From contig NZ_JBLQUK010000013.1 of NCBI RefSeq assembly GCF_047872805.1, forward strand, positions 14,048 through 78,047: a DNA stretch of 64,000 bases, in the 5' to 3' direction. The notes beneath the pieces were generated by a model. The model saw only the letters and a list, made by a program, of their open reading frames with translations. It was not told the origin of the DNA and did not search any database. Shown in pieces: positions 17,902 to 26,723 of this stretch. This DNA comes from Erythrobacter sp047872805 (GTDB taxonomy: Bacteria; Pseudomonadota; Alphaproteobacteria; Sphingomonadales; Sphingomonadaceae). Made by a program: the position numbers and the translations under genes. Within the stretch, counting starts at the first letter, position 1, and every line of letters starts with the position of its first letter.

Positions 17902-18435
17902 TTACTTAGTGGAGCCGAACTTGGCGGCAAACCCGGCTTCGTCGCCTGCGCTCAGCAGTTTGGCCTGCTCGGTCCATTGATCGCGGGTGATCCGCCCGGC
18001 AAAGCGGCCCAGCACCGCGTCAACCCGTTCGATGTCGGCGGCATCCCACGCGGCAATCTGGACAAAGCTGGTGATGCCCTGTTCGTTCAGCAGCGTGGCC
18101 AGTTTGGGACCGACGCCCTTGATCCGGCGCAGATCGTCCGGCGTATTGGATGCTAGGGTTGCAGTTGGGGCTGGGGCTGTAGTTGGGGCTGGGGGCGGTG
18201 CCGGAATCGGAGCAGCGGGCGCAGCGCTGTCCGTTGCGGTGGCGACCGGCGCATCGATCAGCGCCTGATTGCGCGCCGCGCGCGCTGCGCCTTCGTCGAG
18301 CACATCCTTGCGCACACTGCCATCGCCCACCACCCGCGTCTTGCGATTGGCGCGCATCAAGAACCAGATAGCGAGGATTACAAGGACAACGCCGAGCGCG
18401 ATCAGAACGCCAGCCTGAAGGGTTTGCGGGGACAT
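17902..18435 (-). CDS. Membrane-anchored helix-hairpin-helix/H3TH protein
   Basis: The 177-residue protein has one N-terminal membrane helix (VLIALGVVLVILAIWFLM), then a proline/alanine-rich linker (about residues 75-95) and a C-terminal domain beginning PDDLRRIKGVGPKLATLLNEQGI. This last part is the 'predicted 5' DNA nuclease, FEN-1-like H3TH' family seen in many alphaproteobacteria; the GVGPKLA turn is the non-specific DNA-binding hairpin. No catalytic nuclease residues are visible, so binding rather than cleavage is more likely. AGGAG lies nine bases before the ATG. Function is unknown. Confidence 0.75.
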   Translation of the reverse strand: MSPQTLQAGVLIALGVVLVILAIWFLMRANRKTRVVGDGSVRKDVLDEGAARAARNQALIDAPVATATDSAAPAAPIPAPPPAPTTAPAPTATLASNTPDDLRRIKGVGPKLATLLNEQGITSFVQIAAWDAADIERVDAVLGRFAGRITRDQWTEQAKLLSAGDEAGFAAKFGSTK

Positions 18436-18536
18436 GGGGAAAGGCTCCTGCGGAATCGAAAACGGGGGCGATCCTTAGCAGGACCGCTCCCCATTTCCCA
18501 AGCATTCAAATGTTACCTTATGGCGGCGCGGGACCC

Positions 18537-20267
18537 CTAGCCGCCGCTGCGAGCCCCTGAAGCTGAACTCGTCATGCCCGCAGCCAGCGCGTTCAGCTCA
18601 AGAAATTCCTGCCGCCAGAAATTGTTCTGCCGCCCCGCCAGCGCGCCGACATCATCGTGTGAAAAGCCCATCATCAATTCATCCCCGCGCAGCAACTGGC
18701 CAAAGGCGGCGACCGATGCGGCAAAGGCGAAATCACCGCCCGGCGCGCGTGCCTGAGTGAAGGCGTCGCGGGTCACCACCGTATCAATCAGCCGCGAGGT
18801 GTCGCCATCGGGCAGCTTGAAACGCAGTTTGACATGCGCGGCCTCGGCCATGCGGCGTTCGGCGGCGGCGGCGGGCTGGTCCTCATAACGCCGGGGAGCA
18901 ATCCAGCCGCGCGATCCGGCGGGCACAATTTCGTAAATCGCCGTGACCTGATGCCCTGCACCAATGTCGCCGGCATCGACCGCATCATTGTCGAAATCCT
19001 GTTCGCGCAGCGCCCGGTTCTCATAGCCGACCAGCCTGTACTGGCTGATGACGGCGGGATTGAATTCGACCTGGATTTTCACGTCCTTGGCAATGGTGAA
19101 CAGCGTCGACGACATTTCGTCGCTCAGCACCTTTTTCGCCTCCAGCGCGGTGTCGATATAGGCGTAATTGCCGTTACCCTTGTTGGCGATCTGCTCCATC
19201 ATGGCTTCGTTGTAATTGCCCTGACCAAAGCCCAGGGTGGTCAGCGTGATGTCGCGGTCACGGTAGTTTTCGATCATTTCAATCAGCGTCTGATTATCCG
19301 ACACGCCGACGTTGAAATCGCCATCAGTCGCCAGGATCACGCGATTGACGCCGCCTTGGATGAAGTTGTCCTCGGCGATGTTATAGGCCAGTTGCAGGCC
19401 AGCGCCCCCTGCGGTCGATCCCCCGGCGGACAATTCATCCAGCGCGCGGCGGATGGCGCGGGTGTCGTTGGTCGGTTCCAGCACCAGGCCCGCTGCACCG
19501 GCATAAACCACGATCGAAACCTTGTCCTGCGGCCCCAATTCCCCGGCCAACCCGGAAAGCGCGGTTTTGACCAGCGGGAGTTTGTCCGGGCTGTTCATCG
19601 ATCCCGAAACGTCCATCAGGAACACGAGGTTGGCGGGCGGGCGTTCATCGCTGGCAATGTCATAACCGCGCAGACCGATGCGCATCAGATAGGTGCCTTC
19701 GTTCCACGGCGTGCGCGCCACGTCGGTGGTGACGCTGAACGGCACATCGCGGCTTTGCGGGCGCGGGTAATCATAGCGGAAATAATTGACCATTTCCTCG
19801 GTCCGCACCGCAGCTTGCGGTGGCAACTGGCCTTGCGACAGAAACCGCCGGGTGTTGGCATAGGCGCCCGTGTCGACATCCACGCTGAAAGTGCTGACCG
19901 GTTCGGCGGAGACAAGTTTGACGGGTGAGACTTCCTCGCCGTCATATTGCTCGCGCCCCGGATCGGTGGGCACCATCACCGGCGGGACGATATAGCCAGG
20001 AGAGGGAGCAGCGCGCACCATCTCGTTGCCGCGCAGCGCACCGCTGCGGATGCGCGAACCGGTGACCATGAGGGCGTCGGCTTCCGACATCGCTTGCGAC
20101 GGAGGCGGAGGCGGAGGGGGCGGGGGAGGCGGCGGCGCTCCGGCGATTTTGCCCGGCGCATCACCCGTGCTGGCCATATCTGCGGCCCCATCGGCGCAGG
20201 CGGCGATGACAAGGCAGAGCGCAAGCACGGCCCCGAATTTCAGATGAAAAGGCGTAAAGTTGCGCAT
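18537..20267 (-). CDS. VWA-domain lipoprotein (YfbK-like)
   Basis: The 576-residue protein starts with a signal peptide ending in the lipobox IAAC (Cys24), so it is a predicted lipoprotein. A run of 12 prolines (about 45-56) is followed by ALMVTGSRIRSGAL, which resembles the VTGSRI segment at the start of sphingomonad TonB-receptor plugs. A von Willebrand N-terminal extension (about 110-205) precedes the VWA domain, with a complete MIDAS start D219-V-S221-G-S223. This matches the YfbK/YwmD group of periplasmic VWA proteins of unknown function. The ATG at 20267 gives a clean signal peptide; a longer frame to 20369 does not. Confidence 0.88.
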   Translation of the reverse strand: MRNFTPFHLKFGAVLALCLVIAACADGAADMASTGDAPGKIAGAPPPPPPPPPPPPSQAMSEADALMVTGSRIRSGALRGNEMVRAAPSPGYIVPPVMVPTDPGREQYDGEEVSPVKLVSAEPVSTFSVDVDTGAYANTRRFLSQGQLPPQAAVRTEEMVNYFRYDYPRPQSRDVPFSVTTDVARTPWNEGTYLMRIGLRGYDIASDERPPANLVFLMDVSGSMNSPDKLPLVKTALSGLAGELGPQDKVSIVVYAGAAGLVLEPTNDTRAIRRALDELSAGGSTAGGAGLQLAYNIAEDNFIQGGVNRVILATDGDFNVGVSDNQTLIEMIENYRDRDITLTTLGFGQGNYNEAMMEQIANKGNGNYAYIDTALEAKKVLSDEMSSTLFTIAKDVKIQVEFNPAVISQYRLVGYENRALREQDFDNDAVDAGDIGAGHQVTAIYEIVPAGSRGWIAPRRYEDQPAAAAERRMAEAAHVKLRFKLPDGDTSRLIDTVVTRDAFTQARAPGGDFAFAASVAAFGQLLRGDELMMGFSHDDVGALAGRQNNFWRQEFLELNALAAGMTSSASGARSGG

Positions 20268-20369
20268 AATCGGTCCCCGCGATTGCTGTGCCCTCGAAAT
20301 CTGCTGCACGGGGTTAATCGTGACTGAATGCGGCTGTAAGCAAGCCGTAATGATGCGTCGCAGCAGCAA

Positions 20370-21950
20370 TCATACCTTTGTTTGCGGGGATTTTTCCAGT
20401 TCAGGCAGGGCGTCAGCGGGGACGACATTCTTGCGGAACAGCACCTTGTCCTCCTCGCCGAATCCGCGTTTCCAGATGACCCACATGTAAACCGCGAGGA
20501 TCGCCGGTCCGCCAAACACGATCTCCATCCATTCGGGCAGATAGGTCGCCGCAAAGCCGACCACCACCGCCGGAGCCGCAGCATAGACCAGCGCCCAGCG
20601 CCAGTTGGAAACGGGAGCCTTGAGCAGCGTCTTGAGCACCAGCGCCTTGACCAGGCTCGACACCGCCAATGCGGCAAACAACGCAGCCGCTGCGCCCGCC
20701 GCCTGAAACCCTTCGCCATAGCCAAGATGCTGCACCAGCAGGATCAGGCCCACCGTCAGCACCGCTTGCAGCGTGATGACACCCAGCGAGATTGCGAGGT
20801 TCCGCTTGCGCGCGATATACACCAGCACGCTTTCAGACACGACCGCCATCGATGCCACCACTTCTGCTGCCAGCAGGATCGCCAGCGCTCCCGTGCCGCC
20901 AACGATGGCAGGGCCGCCAAGCCCCATCACCGCTTCGCCCGGTATTCCCAGCATCAAGGCGGTCCCGGCTTGCAGCGCAATGATCCAGAACCCGACCTGC
21001 CGCACTTGTGCGGCGATCGCGCTCATATTGCCGATCTTGAGGTTCTTGGTGATGACCGGCGAGAGGATCGGCTCGAAACTGGATTTCAATTTCTGCGGCA
21101 GGCTAACGACTTCCTTGGCGAACCAGTAGATCCCGACCGTCCCGGCGGACGTGAACTGGCCCAGCAGGAACACATCGAGCAGCCGCGTTCCGCGCTCAAT
21201 CACGTCCGCGCCTATCAATGGCAAAGCGCGCGCGGTCATTTTCAGAAGGTAGCGCGGGCGCGGCCGCCAGCCCTTGGGCCAGCCATAGGTCTTCACGAAT
21301 GACCATGCAGCGGTGAACAGTGCGGCATAGATCGAAGCAACAAAGGCCAGCGCTATCCCGCCGCTGGCCAGCGCGGGCACGAAAAATAGACCCGCAACCA
21401 GCAGGGATTTGGTCCATGGCTCCACCACCGCGCGGGCGCGCACCGTGGTGGCGATGTCATAGCGATAGGCCTGCGCGGCGAGCAGGATTTCGGTCAGCGC
21501 GAAACCCGGAATCGCCGCGATCATCCACATGTCGTATTCGGAATTGGTTCCGCTCGGAAAGATAATCATTGGAAACGCGAACAGCAGCGCGCAGGCGGCA
21601 AGCGAAAACAGCAGCGAGGTCAGCATCCCATCGAACACGAGGTTGGTGGGAGAGCCCTCCGCGCCATCGCCGTCCTCCTCCGCGCCTTCGCTCAGCCGCT
21701 GCGCCAGCCCGCGTTTTTCGCCGAGCGCGCAGATCAGCGCGAAAATCTCGATGACGACGAAGGCGGCGGCGAAACGCCCCATTTCATCGACGCCGTAGAG
21801 CCGGAAGCCAACGAACAGAAATGGTATTCCGCCCAGCAGCCGGAGAAAAAACCCAAGCGTGTTGATGCGCCCGCCCTTGGCCAGCGTCGCCATGTCGTCT
21901 CCGCCTTTATCCGGACGCAGAGTTTCTGTGGAAGGCGGCGGGATGCTCAT
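20370..21950 (-). CDS. Polysaccharide/lipid flippase-like membrane protein (MATE/Wzx superfamily)
   Basis: The 526-residue protein has about 12-14 hydrophobic segments spread through its length, beginning with TLGFFLRLLGGIPFLFVGFRLYG. This layout fits the oligosaccharide flippase and lipopolysaccharide exporter families. There are no soluble domains except a short polar head and tail. Its ATG overlaps the gpsA stop by four bases (ATGA), so it is translationally coupled to tsaD-gpsA. The substrate is not predictable; the coupling with glycerol-3-phosphate synthesis may hint at an envelope lipid or glycan, which is inference. Confidence 0.75.
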   Translation of the reverse strand: MSIPPPSTETLRPDKGGDDMATLAKGGRINTLGFFLRLLGGIPFLFVGFRLYGVDEMGRFAAAFVVIEIFALICALGEKRGLAQRLSEGAEEDGDGAEGSPTNLVFDGMLTSLLFSLAACALLFAFPMIIFPSGTNSEYDMWMIAAIPGFALTEILLAAQAYRYDIATTVRARAVVEPWTKSLLVAGLFFVPALASGGIALAFVASIYAALFTAAWSFVKTYGWPKGWRPRPRYLLKMTARALPLIGADVIERGTRLLDVFLLGQFTSAGTVGIYWFAKEVVSLPQKLKSSFEPILSPVITKNLKIGNMSAIAAQVRQVGFWIIALQAGTALMLGIPGEAVMGLGGPAIVGGTGALAILLAAEVVASMAVVSESVLVYIARKRNLAISLGVITLQAVLTVGLILLVQHLGYGEGFQAAGAAAALFAALAVSSLVKALVLKTLLKAPVSNWRWALVYAAAPAVVVGFAATYLPEWMEIVFGGPAILAVYMWVIWKRGFGEEDKVLFRKNVVPADALPELEKSPQTKV

Positions 21951-22936
21951 GCGCCTTGTTCAGCCGTCAGTGGGCGGGCGAGCAACTGAGCGACCACATC
22001 GCGCGGCGATGCCCCTGCAAGAATGGCGGTCACGGCGGCGGTGATCGGCATGGCAATACCGCGCTGCTTGGCCATTTCGGCGAGCACCGGGGCGGTGTGC
22101 GCACCCTCCGCAACAGTGGTGCGATCGGCCATCAGTTCGGCGGCGCTCCGGCCCTCTCCCAGCGCCTTTCCGAGTGAAAAATTGCGGCTGGAGGTGGAGG
22201 AGCAAGTGAGCACGAGGTCGCCCAATCCGCACAGGCCCGCCAGCGTTACCGGCTGCGCGCCCAAAGCCTCACCAAAGCGCAGCATTTCGGCATAGCCGCG
22301 CGCGATCAAAGCGGCGCGGGCGTTCTGGCCAAGCCTCAACCCATCGACCACGCCGCAGGCAATCGCCAGCACGTTCTTGATCGATCCACCGACCTCTGCG
22401 CCGGTGACATCGTCGGAAAAATAGGGGCGAAAGGCCGGGCGTGCGATGACCGGGGCGAGCCGTTCCCATTGCGCGTGGCCGCCTTCGCAGGCGAGCGTTA
22501 CGGCGGTCGGCAGACCGGCGGCGACCTCATGCGCGAAAGTCGGACCGGACAGCACTGCGATCCCGCTGCCCGGTGCAGCGGCGCGCGCGGCTTCGTTCAT
22601 CAGCCGCCCGGTGCCCGCCTCGATCCCTTTGGAACACAGCACCAGATCGCGTGGGGGCGCGGTGAGACCGGACAGCACCTTACCCAGAACCTGCGCCGGG
22701 GTGACCACCAGCACAGTGTCGATCCCCGCCAGATCGCCAAGATCGCCGGTTGCGCGGATATGCTCCGATAGCCGGGCATCGGGCAGATATTGCGGGTTTC
22801 GGTGTTCGGAATTGATCGCTGCGACCACTTCGCTTTCATAGGCCCACAGCACCACGCCGCGCCCGTCGCTGCTGAGCATTTGCGCGAGCGCGGTGCCCCA
22901 TGCGCCAGCGCCGATCACTCCGACAATCGCCGTCAT
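21947..22936 (-). CDS. gpsA: NAD(P)-dependent glycerol-3-phosphate dehydrogenase
   Basis: The 329-residue cytosolic enzyme begins with the dinucleotide-binding motif GVIGAGAWGTALA. It contains LCSKGIE, LSGPTFAHEV, GGSIKNVLAIACGV with the catalytic lysine, and the LCGLGDLVLTCSS segment typical of GpsA. It makes sn-glycerol-3-phosphate from dihydroxyacetone phosphate for phospholipid synthesis. It overlaps tsaD upstream and the flippase downstream by four bases each, so all three are translated as a coupled unit. tsaD next to gpsA is a common alphaproteobacterial order. Confidence 0.96.
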   Translation of the reverse strand: MTAIVGVIGAGAWGTALAQMLSSDGRGVVLWAYESEVVAAINSEHRNPQYLPDARLSEHIRATGDLGDLAGIDTVLVVTPAQVLGKVLSGLTAPPRDLVLCSKGIEAGTGRLMNEAARAAAPGSGIAVLSGPTFAHEVAAGLPTAVTLACEGGHAQWERLAPVIARPAFRPYFSDDVTGAEVGGSIKNVLAIACGVVDGLRLGQNARAALIARGYAEMLRFGEALGAQPVTLAGLCGLGDLVLTCSSTSSRNFSLGKALGEGRSAAELMADRTTVAEGAHTAPVLAEMAKQRGIAMPITAAVTAILAGASPRDVVAQLLARPLTAEQGA

Positions 22937-24015
22937 GCCTTAACCCCCGCGCCGCGCACCGTCTCTGCTTCCGGATCGAGCGGCCAGCGCGGGCGCGCTT
23001 TTGTATCCAGAGGGTCGCCCGCGAAACCCGGATCGAGCGCCAATCGCTCGCAGCCCGCCCAGGCGATCATCGCCGCATTGTCGGTGCACAGCGCCAGCGG
23101 CGGCGCTACAAAGCGCATTGCACGGCGCTGCGCCAACATTTCGAGCGCGCCGCGCACGCTGTGATTGGCGGCAACCCCTCCGGCGACCACCAGCGCCGGG
23201 AACGGGCCTGACCGGCTGAGCGCGCGTTCCAGCCGGTCGAGCAGGCAATCAATCGCGGCCTGCTGAAAACTTGCTGCAATATCGGCGTTCGTATGTTTGC
23301 CGCTGTCATGTGCGCGCAGCACCGCGCTTTTCAGGCCTGCAAACGAGAAATGCGGCTCCTTCGATCCCTTGAGAGGACGCGGCAACGGCACGGCCCCCGC
23401 GTCTCCCTCGCGCGCCAACCGCTCAACCGCAGGCCCGCCGGGATAGCCGAGGCCGAGAATCTTGGCGGTCTTGTCAAACGCCTCACCCAGCGCATCGTCG
23501 ATGGTGGTGGCAAGGCGGCGATATTGGCCAACGCCTTCAACCGACAGGATCTGGCAATGCCCGCCTGATACCAGCAGCAACAGATAGGGAAATCCCAGCG
23601 CGCCATCGGCCAGACGCGGGGACAGGGCGTGCCCTTCGAGATGATTGACCGCGATCAGCGGCTTTTGCGCCGCCATCGCCAGCGCCTTGCCGCTGACCAA
23701 CCCGACCATGACCCCGCCGATCAGTCCTGGCCCGGCGGTCGCGGCAATCGCGTCCACTTGATCCAAACGCAATCCGGCGTCCTCCATCACACCTTCGATC
23801 ATCGGTGCGAGCCGCTGCGCATGGGCGCGCGCGGCGATTTCGGGCACAACCCCGCCATAGGGCGCGTGCTCGGCCTCTTGCGACGCAATCCGCTGCGCCA
23901 GGATGCGGCGATCCCCGGTGACGAGCGCCACCGCCGTTTCGTCGCAGCTCGACTCAATGCCCAGCACGATTGCGGGCGCGATCACTGCGTCAGACTTGTG
24001 CGATACCGATCCCAT
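22933..24015 (-). CDS. tsaD: tRNA threonylcarbamoyladenosine transferase subunit TsaD
   Basis: The 360-residue protein has the Kae1/TsaD hallmarks: GIESSCDETAVAL at the N-terminus, the metal-binding NHLEGH, LVSGGHCQI, GEAFDKTAKILGL and VAGGVAANHSVR. With TsaB and TsaE it transfers the threonylcarbamoyl group to A37 of ANN-decoding tRNAs in the cytoplasm. It is divergent from hemC with only 44 bases between the starts, so the two promoters must overlap; this tsaD-hemC divergence is frequent in alphaproteobacteria. Confidence 0.97.
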   Translation of the reverse strand: MGSVSHKSDAVIAPAIVLGIESSCDETAVALVTGDRRILAQRIASQEAEHAPYGGVVPEIAARAHAQRLAPMIEGVMEDAGLRLDQVDAIAATAGPGLIGGVMVGLVSGKALAMAAQKPLIAVNHLEGHALSPRLADGALGFPYLLLLVSGGHCQILSVEGVGQYRRLATTIDDALGEAFDKTAKILGLGYPGGPAVERLAREGDAGAVPLPRPLKGSKEPHFSFAGLKSAVLRAHDSGKHTNADIAASFQQAAIDCLLDRLERALSRSGPFPALVVAGGVAANHSVRGALEMLAQRRAMRFVAPPLALCTDNAAMIAWAGCERLALDPGFAGDPLDTKARPRWPLDPEAETVRGAGVKA

Positions 24016-24059
24016 CGCGCTTCCATCTAGTCCTTGTGCGGGCTAGGGCAAGCTTGACC

Positions 24060-25010
24060 ATGAATAACGCATCCCGCTCTGCCGCCCGGATCCGCCTTGG
24101 AACCCGCAATTCACCGCTTGCCATGGCGCAGGCTATCGAAACCCGTCAGCGCCTGTGCGCGGCGCATGGCTGGGCCGAGGACGCGGTTGAATTGGTCCCC
24201 GTGCTCGCCAGCGGAGACAAGGTCCTCGACCGGCCGCTGGCGGAGATTGGCGGCAAGGCGCTGTGGACCAAGGAACTGGATCAATGGCTGGCCGAAGGGC
24301 GCATCGACGCGGCGGTGCATTCGGCCAAGGATGTCGAGACCATTCGCCCCGATGTGTTTCATTTTGCCGCATTCCTGCCGCGCGCGGATCGCCGGGATGC
24401 TCTGGTCGGTGCGGCCAGCATCGCGGCGATTCCGCGAGGCGCGGTGGTGGGCACGTCGGCACCGCGCCGCGCCGCGCAATTGCTCAACCTGCGCCCCGAT
24501 TGCCGGGTTGTGACGTTTCGCGGCAATGTCGCCACGCGGCTGGGCAAGCTGGCTGCGGGAGAGGCGGACGTGACCTTTCTGGCGGCGGCGGGGCTTGAGC
24601 GTTTGGGCCAAAGCGAGGTCGGGTCACCGCTCGATGCGGCGGACTGGATACCAGCGGCGGCACAGGGCGTGATAGCGCTGGAATGCCGCGCCGATGATGC
24701 CGGGGCCACGGCAGCGCTGGCGGCGCTCGATCATGCGGGCACTCGCGCCGAACTCGAAGCGGAACGCGCGTTGCTCGCGGCACTTGGCGGGACGTGCCAT
24801 TCGCCGGTTGCAGTGCTGTGCCAACCGGGCGGCGCGGGCCTCGTGATGCGCGCGGCGCTGTTCAGTCCCGATGGGACGCAGCGGATTGAGGGCGAGACGG
24901 ACTTTGCCGAAGGCGATCATGCACCGGTCCGCGCGCTCGCCGCCGATCTGCTGGGGCGCGCTGCGCCGGGAATTGCGGCGCATTTCGGCGGTTCCAGAAC
25001 GGGAGGCTGA
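24060..25010 (+). CDS. hemC: Porphobilinogen deaminase (hydroxymethylbilane synthase)
   Basis: The 316-residue enzyme shows IRLGTRNSPLAMAQA at the N-terminus, the LVPVLASGDKVLD and LWTKELDQWL segments, AVHSAKD, and Cys246 in LGGTCHSPVAV, the residue that carries the dipyrromethane cofactor. It condenses four porphobilinogens into hydroxymethylbilane. The ATG at 24060 is preferred because the longer frame to 23970 overlaps tsaD and has no family match. hemD begins directly at the next base after the stop. Confidence 0.96.
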   Translation: MNNASRSAARIRLGTRNSPLAMAQAIETRQRLCAAHGWAEDAVELVPVLASGDKVLDRPLAEIGGKALWTKELDQWLAEGRIDAAVHSAKDVETIRPDVFHFAAFLPRADRRDALVGAASIAAIPRGAVVGTSAPRRAAQLLNLRPDCRVVTFRGNVATRLGKLAAGEADVTFLAAAGLERLGQSEVGSPLDAADWIPAAAQGVIALECRADDAGATAALAALDHAGTRAELEAERALLAALGGTCHSPVAVLCQPGGAGLVMRAALFSPDGTQRIEGETDFAEGDHAPVRALAADLLGRAAPGIAAHFGGSRTGG

Positions 25011-25688
25011 ATGCCCGGCACCGTCCTAATCGTGCGGCCAGAGCCGGGATTGTCGGCCAGCCTCGCGGCTGCCAACGCATTAGGGCTGAACGCTGTCGGC
25101 TATCCCATGTTCGAAATCCGCGCCGCTGCGTGGCACTGCCCTGATCCGGCTGAAATCGACGCGCTGATTATCGGCAGCGCCAATGCCATCCGGCACGGCG
25201 GAGCAGGGCTCGACTTGCTCAAGGGCAAGCCGGTTTACGCGGTTGGAGAATCCACCGCGGATGCCGCGCGCGCGGTAGGGTTTACGGTCGCTGCGACCGG
25301 CAGCGGGGGCTTGCAGAATGTGCTGGACGCCGTGCCTGTTCCGCTGCGGTTGTTGCGGATTGCCGGGGCGGACCATGTCGCCTTGCGCGTGCCGGAAGGG
25401 GTGCAGATGCAGACGGTGATCGCCTATGAAGCATTTGCCTGCGAGTTGCCCGAACCCTTGCGCGCCTTGCAGGATCTTGAGCTGACGGTGATGCTTCATT
25501 CGGCGGCGGCGGCGGAGCAGTTTGACCGCGAAAGCAGGCGCTTGGCACTGCATCGGAGCCGCATTGTGTTGACGGTGATCGGACCGCGCGTGGCAGCGGC
25601 AGCGGGCGCAGGATGGCGCGCTGTCCACGTTTCCCCGGCCCCCAATGACTATGCCTTGTTGGAATTGACCCGGCAGGTGTGCATATAG
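25011..25688 (+). CDS. hemD: Uroporphyrinogen-III synthase
   Basis: The 225-residue protein is a divergent HemD: VLIVRPEPGLSAS at the start, LIIGSANAIRHGG in the first lobe, GKPVYAVGESTADAARAVGF and later a VIGPRVAAAAGAGW segment in the second lobe. It cyclises hydroxymethylbilane to uroporphyrinogen III. Its ATG follows the hemC stop without any gap. HemD proteins are poorly conserved, so position after hemC is a strong part of the evidence. Confidence 0.9.
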   Translation: MPGTVLIVRPEPGLSASLAAANALGLNAVGYPMFEIRAAAWHCPDPAEIDALIIGSANAIRHGGAGLDLLKGKPVYAVGESTADAARAVGFTVAATGSGGLQNVLDAVPVPLRLLRIAGADHVALRVPEGVQMQTVIAYEAFACELPEPLRALQDLELTVMLHSAAAAEQFDRESRRLALHRSRIVLTVIGPRVAAAAGAGWRAVHVSPAPNDYALLELTRQVCI

Positions 25689-25736
25689 TGCACCATTCCC
25701 GGTGATAATGGGCCGCAAGAAACGGAAAAAAACCCG

Positions 25737-26708
25737 ATGGAATCGAAATATGGCAGCCGGAGGAAGCCGACCTCGATGAGGCGATTTGTGCTGGCTGCGC
25801 TTGCTTCTTTCCTCGCTGGCGGTGCGCTGGTGGGATATGTGGTGTGGTACAATCTCAGCCCCGCTGAAACGGAGACCAGCGCTGCGGCGGACACTGCGCC
25901 CGCGCTGCCCGACGCGCCGGTTGTTGCTGGCGAACAAGGGGACGCTGCCGGTGATGCGCCCGGCGATGCAATTGCGGCCTCGCCCAGCCCGCTGGCCGAG
26001 GTGCGCGCCGCGCTTGAAGAAGGCGACACTGAAGGCGCTGCACAAGCGGTCAACCGTGTGGTCGATCAACAAGGCGGCCTCGATCAACGGCTGGCTGCGG
26101 CGGAGCAGCGGCTCGCCCGGCTTGATCTTCAGGCGCAAGCGGCGGCGGGCAATGCTGCGCGCGCCGAAGGGCTGCTGATCGCCTTTGCCACCCGCCGCGC
26201 GATCGAACGCGGGGCAGAACTTGGCTACCTTGCGGATCAATTGCGGCTGCGGTTTTCCGACCAATGGCCCAATGCGGTCAGCACCATTATCAATTTCTCG
26301 CGCGAGCCGATCCGGATCGACAATCTGACCGCGCGGCTGGATGGTCTGGGGCCGCAATTGGTCGCCCGCAACGAAGGGATGAGCTGGAACAGGCTGCAAC
26401 GCGAGGTTTCGGAATTGTTTGTGATTCGCCGCGAAAACACGCCTTCCCCTCAGCCCGAGCGGCGGCTCGACCGCGCGCGGATCGCGCTGGAGCAGGGGCG
26501 CTATCAAAATGCGATTGACGAAATTCGCGGTTTGCCCGGTGCCGAACAGGCGGAAAGCTGGATCGCCGATGCCGAACGCTTCCGCGATGTGATGGCGGCG
26601 CTTGAAGTGATCGAAACCGCCGCTGTGCTCGATCAGAGCGGGCTGCGCGACGGGGCCGGAAATGCGGTGCGTCAGCCCAGCCCGGTGGAACCGGCGGGCG
26701 GCGAGTAG
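25737..26708 (+). CDS. Mic60/mitofilin-like inner-membrane protein
   Basis: The 323-residue protein has one N-terminal membrane helix (FVLAALASFLAGGALVGYVVWY), an acidic alanine-rich linker, a coiled-coil (about residues 80-150) and a helical C-terminal domain ending in GLPGAEQAESWIADAERFRDVMAALEVIETAA. This is the layout of alphaproteobacterial Mic60 (mitofilin), the ancestor of the mitochondrial cristae organiser, and the position after hemC-hemD is its known conserved locus. It probably shapes or links the envelope from the periplasmic side. An internal ATG at 25776, with GGAGG further upstream, is an alternative start. Confidence 0.72.
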   Translation: MESKYGSRRKPTSMRRFVLAALASFLAGGALVGYVVWYNLSPAETETSAAADTAPALPDAPVVAGEQGDAAGDAPGDAIAASPSPLAEVRAALEEGDTEGAAQAVNRVVDQQGGLDQRLAAAEQRLARLDLQAQAAAGNAARAEGLLIAFATRRAIERGAELGYLADQLRLRFSDQWPNAVSTIINFSREPIRIDNLTARLDGLGPQLVARNEGMSWNRLQREVSELFVIRRENTPSPQPERRLDRARIALEQGRYQNAIDEIRGLPGAEQAESWIADAERFRDVMAALEVIETAAVLDQSGLRDGAGNAVRQPSPVEPAGGE

Positions 26709-26723
26709 CGGCTGATCCTTCGC

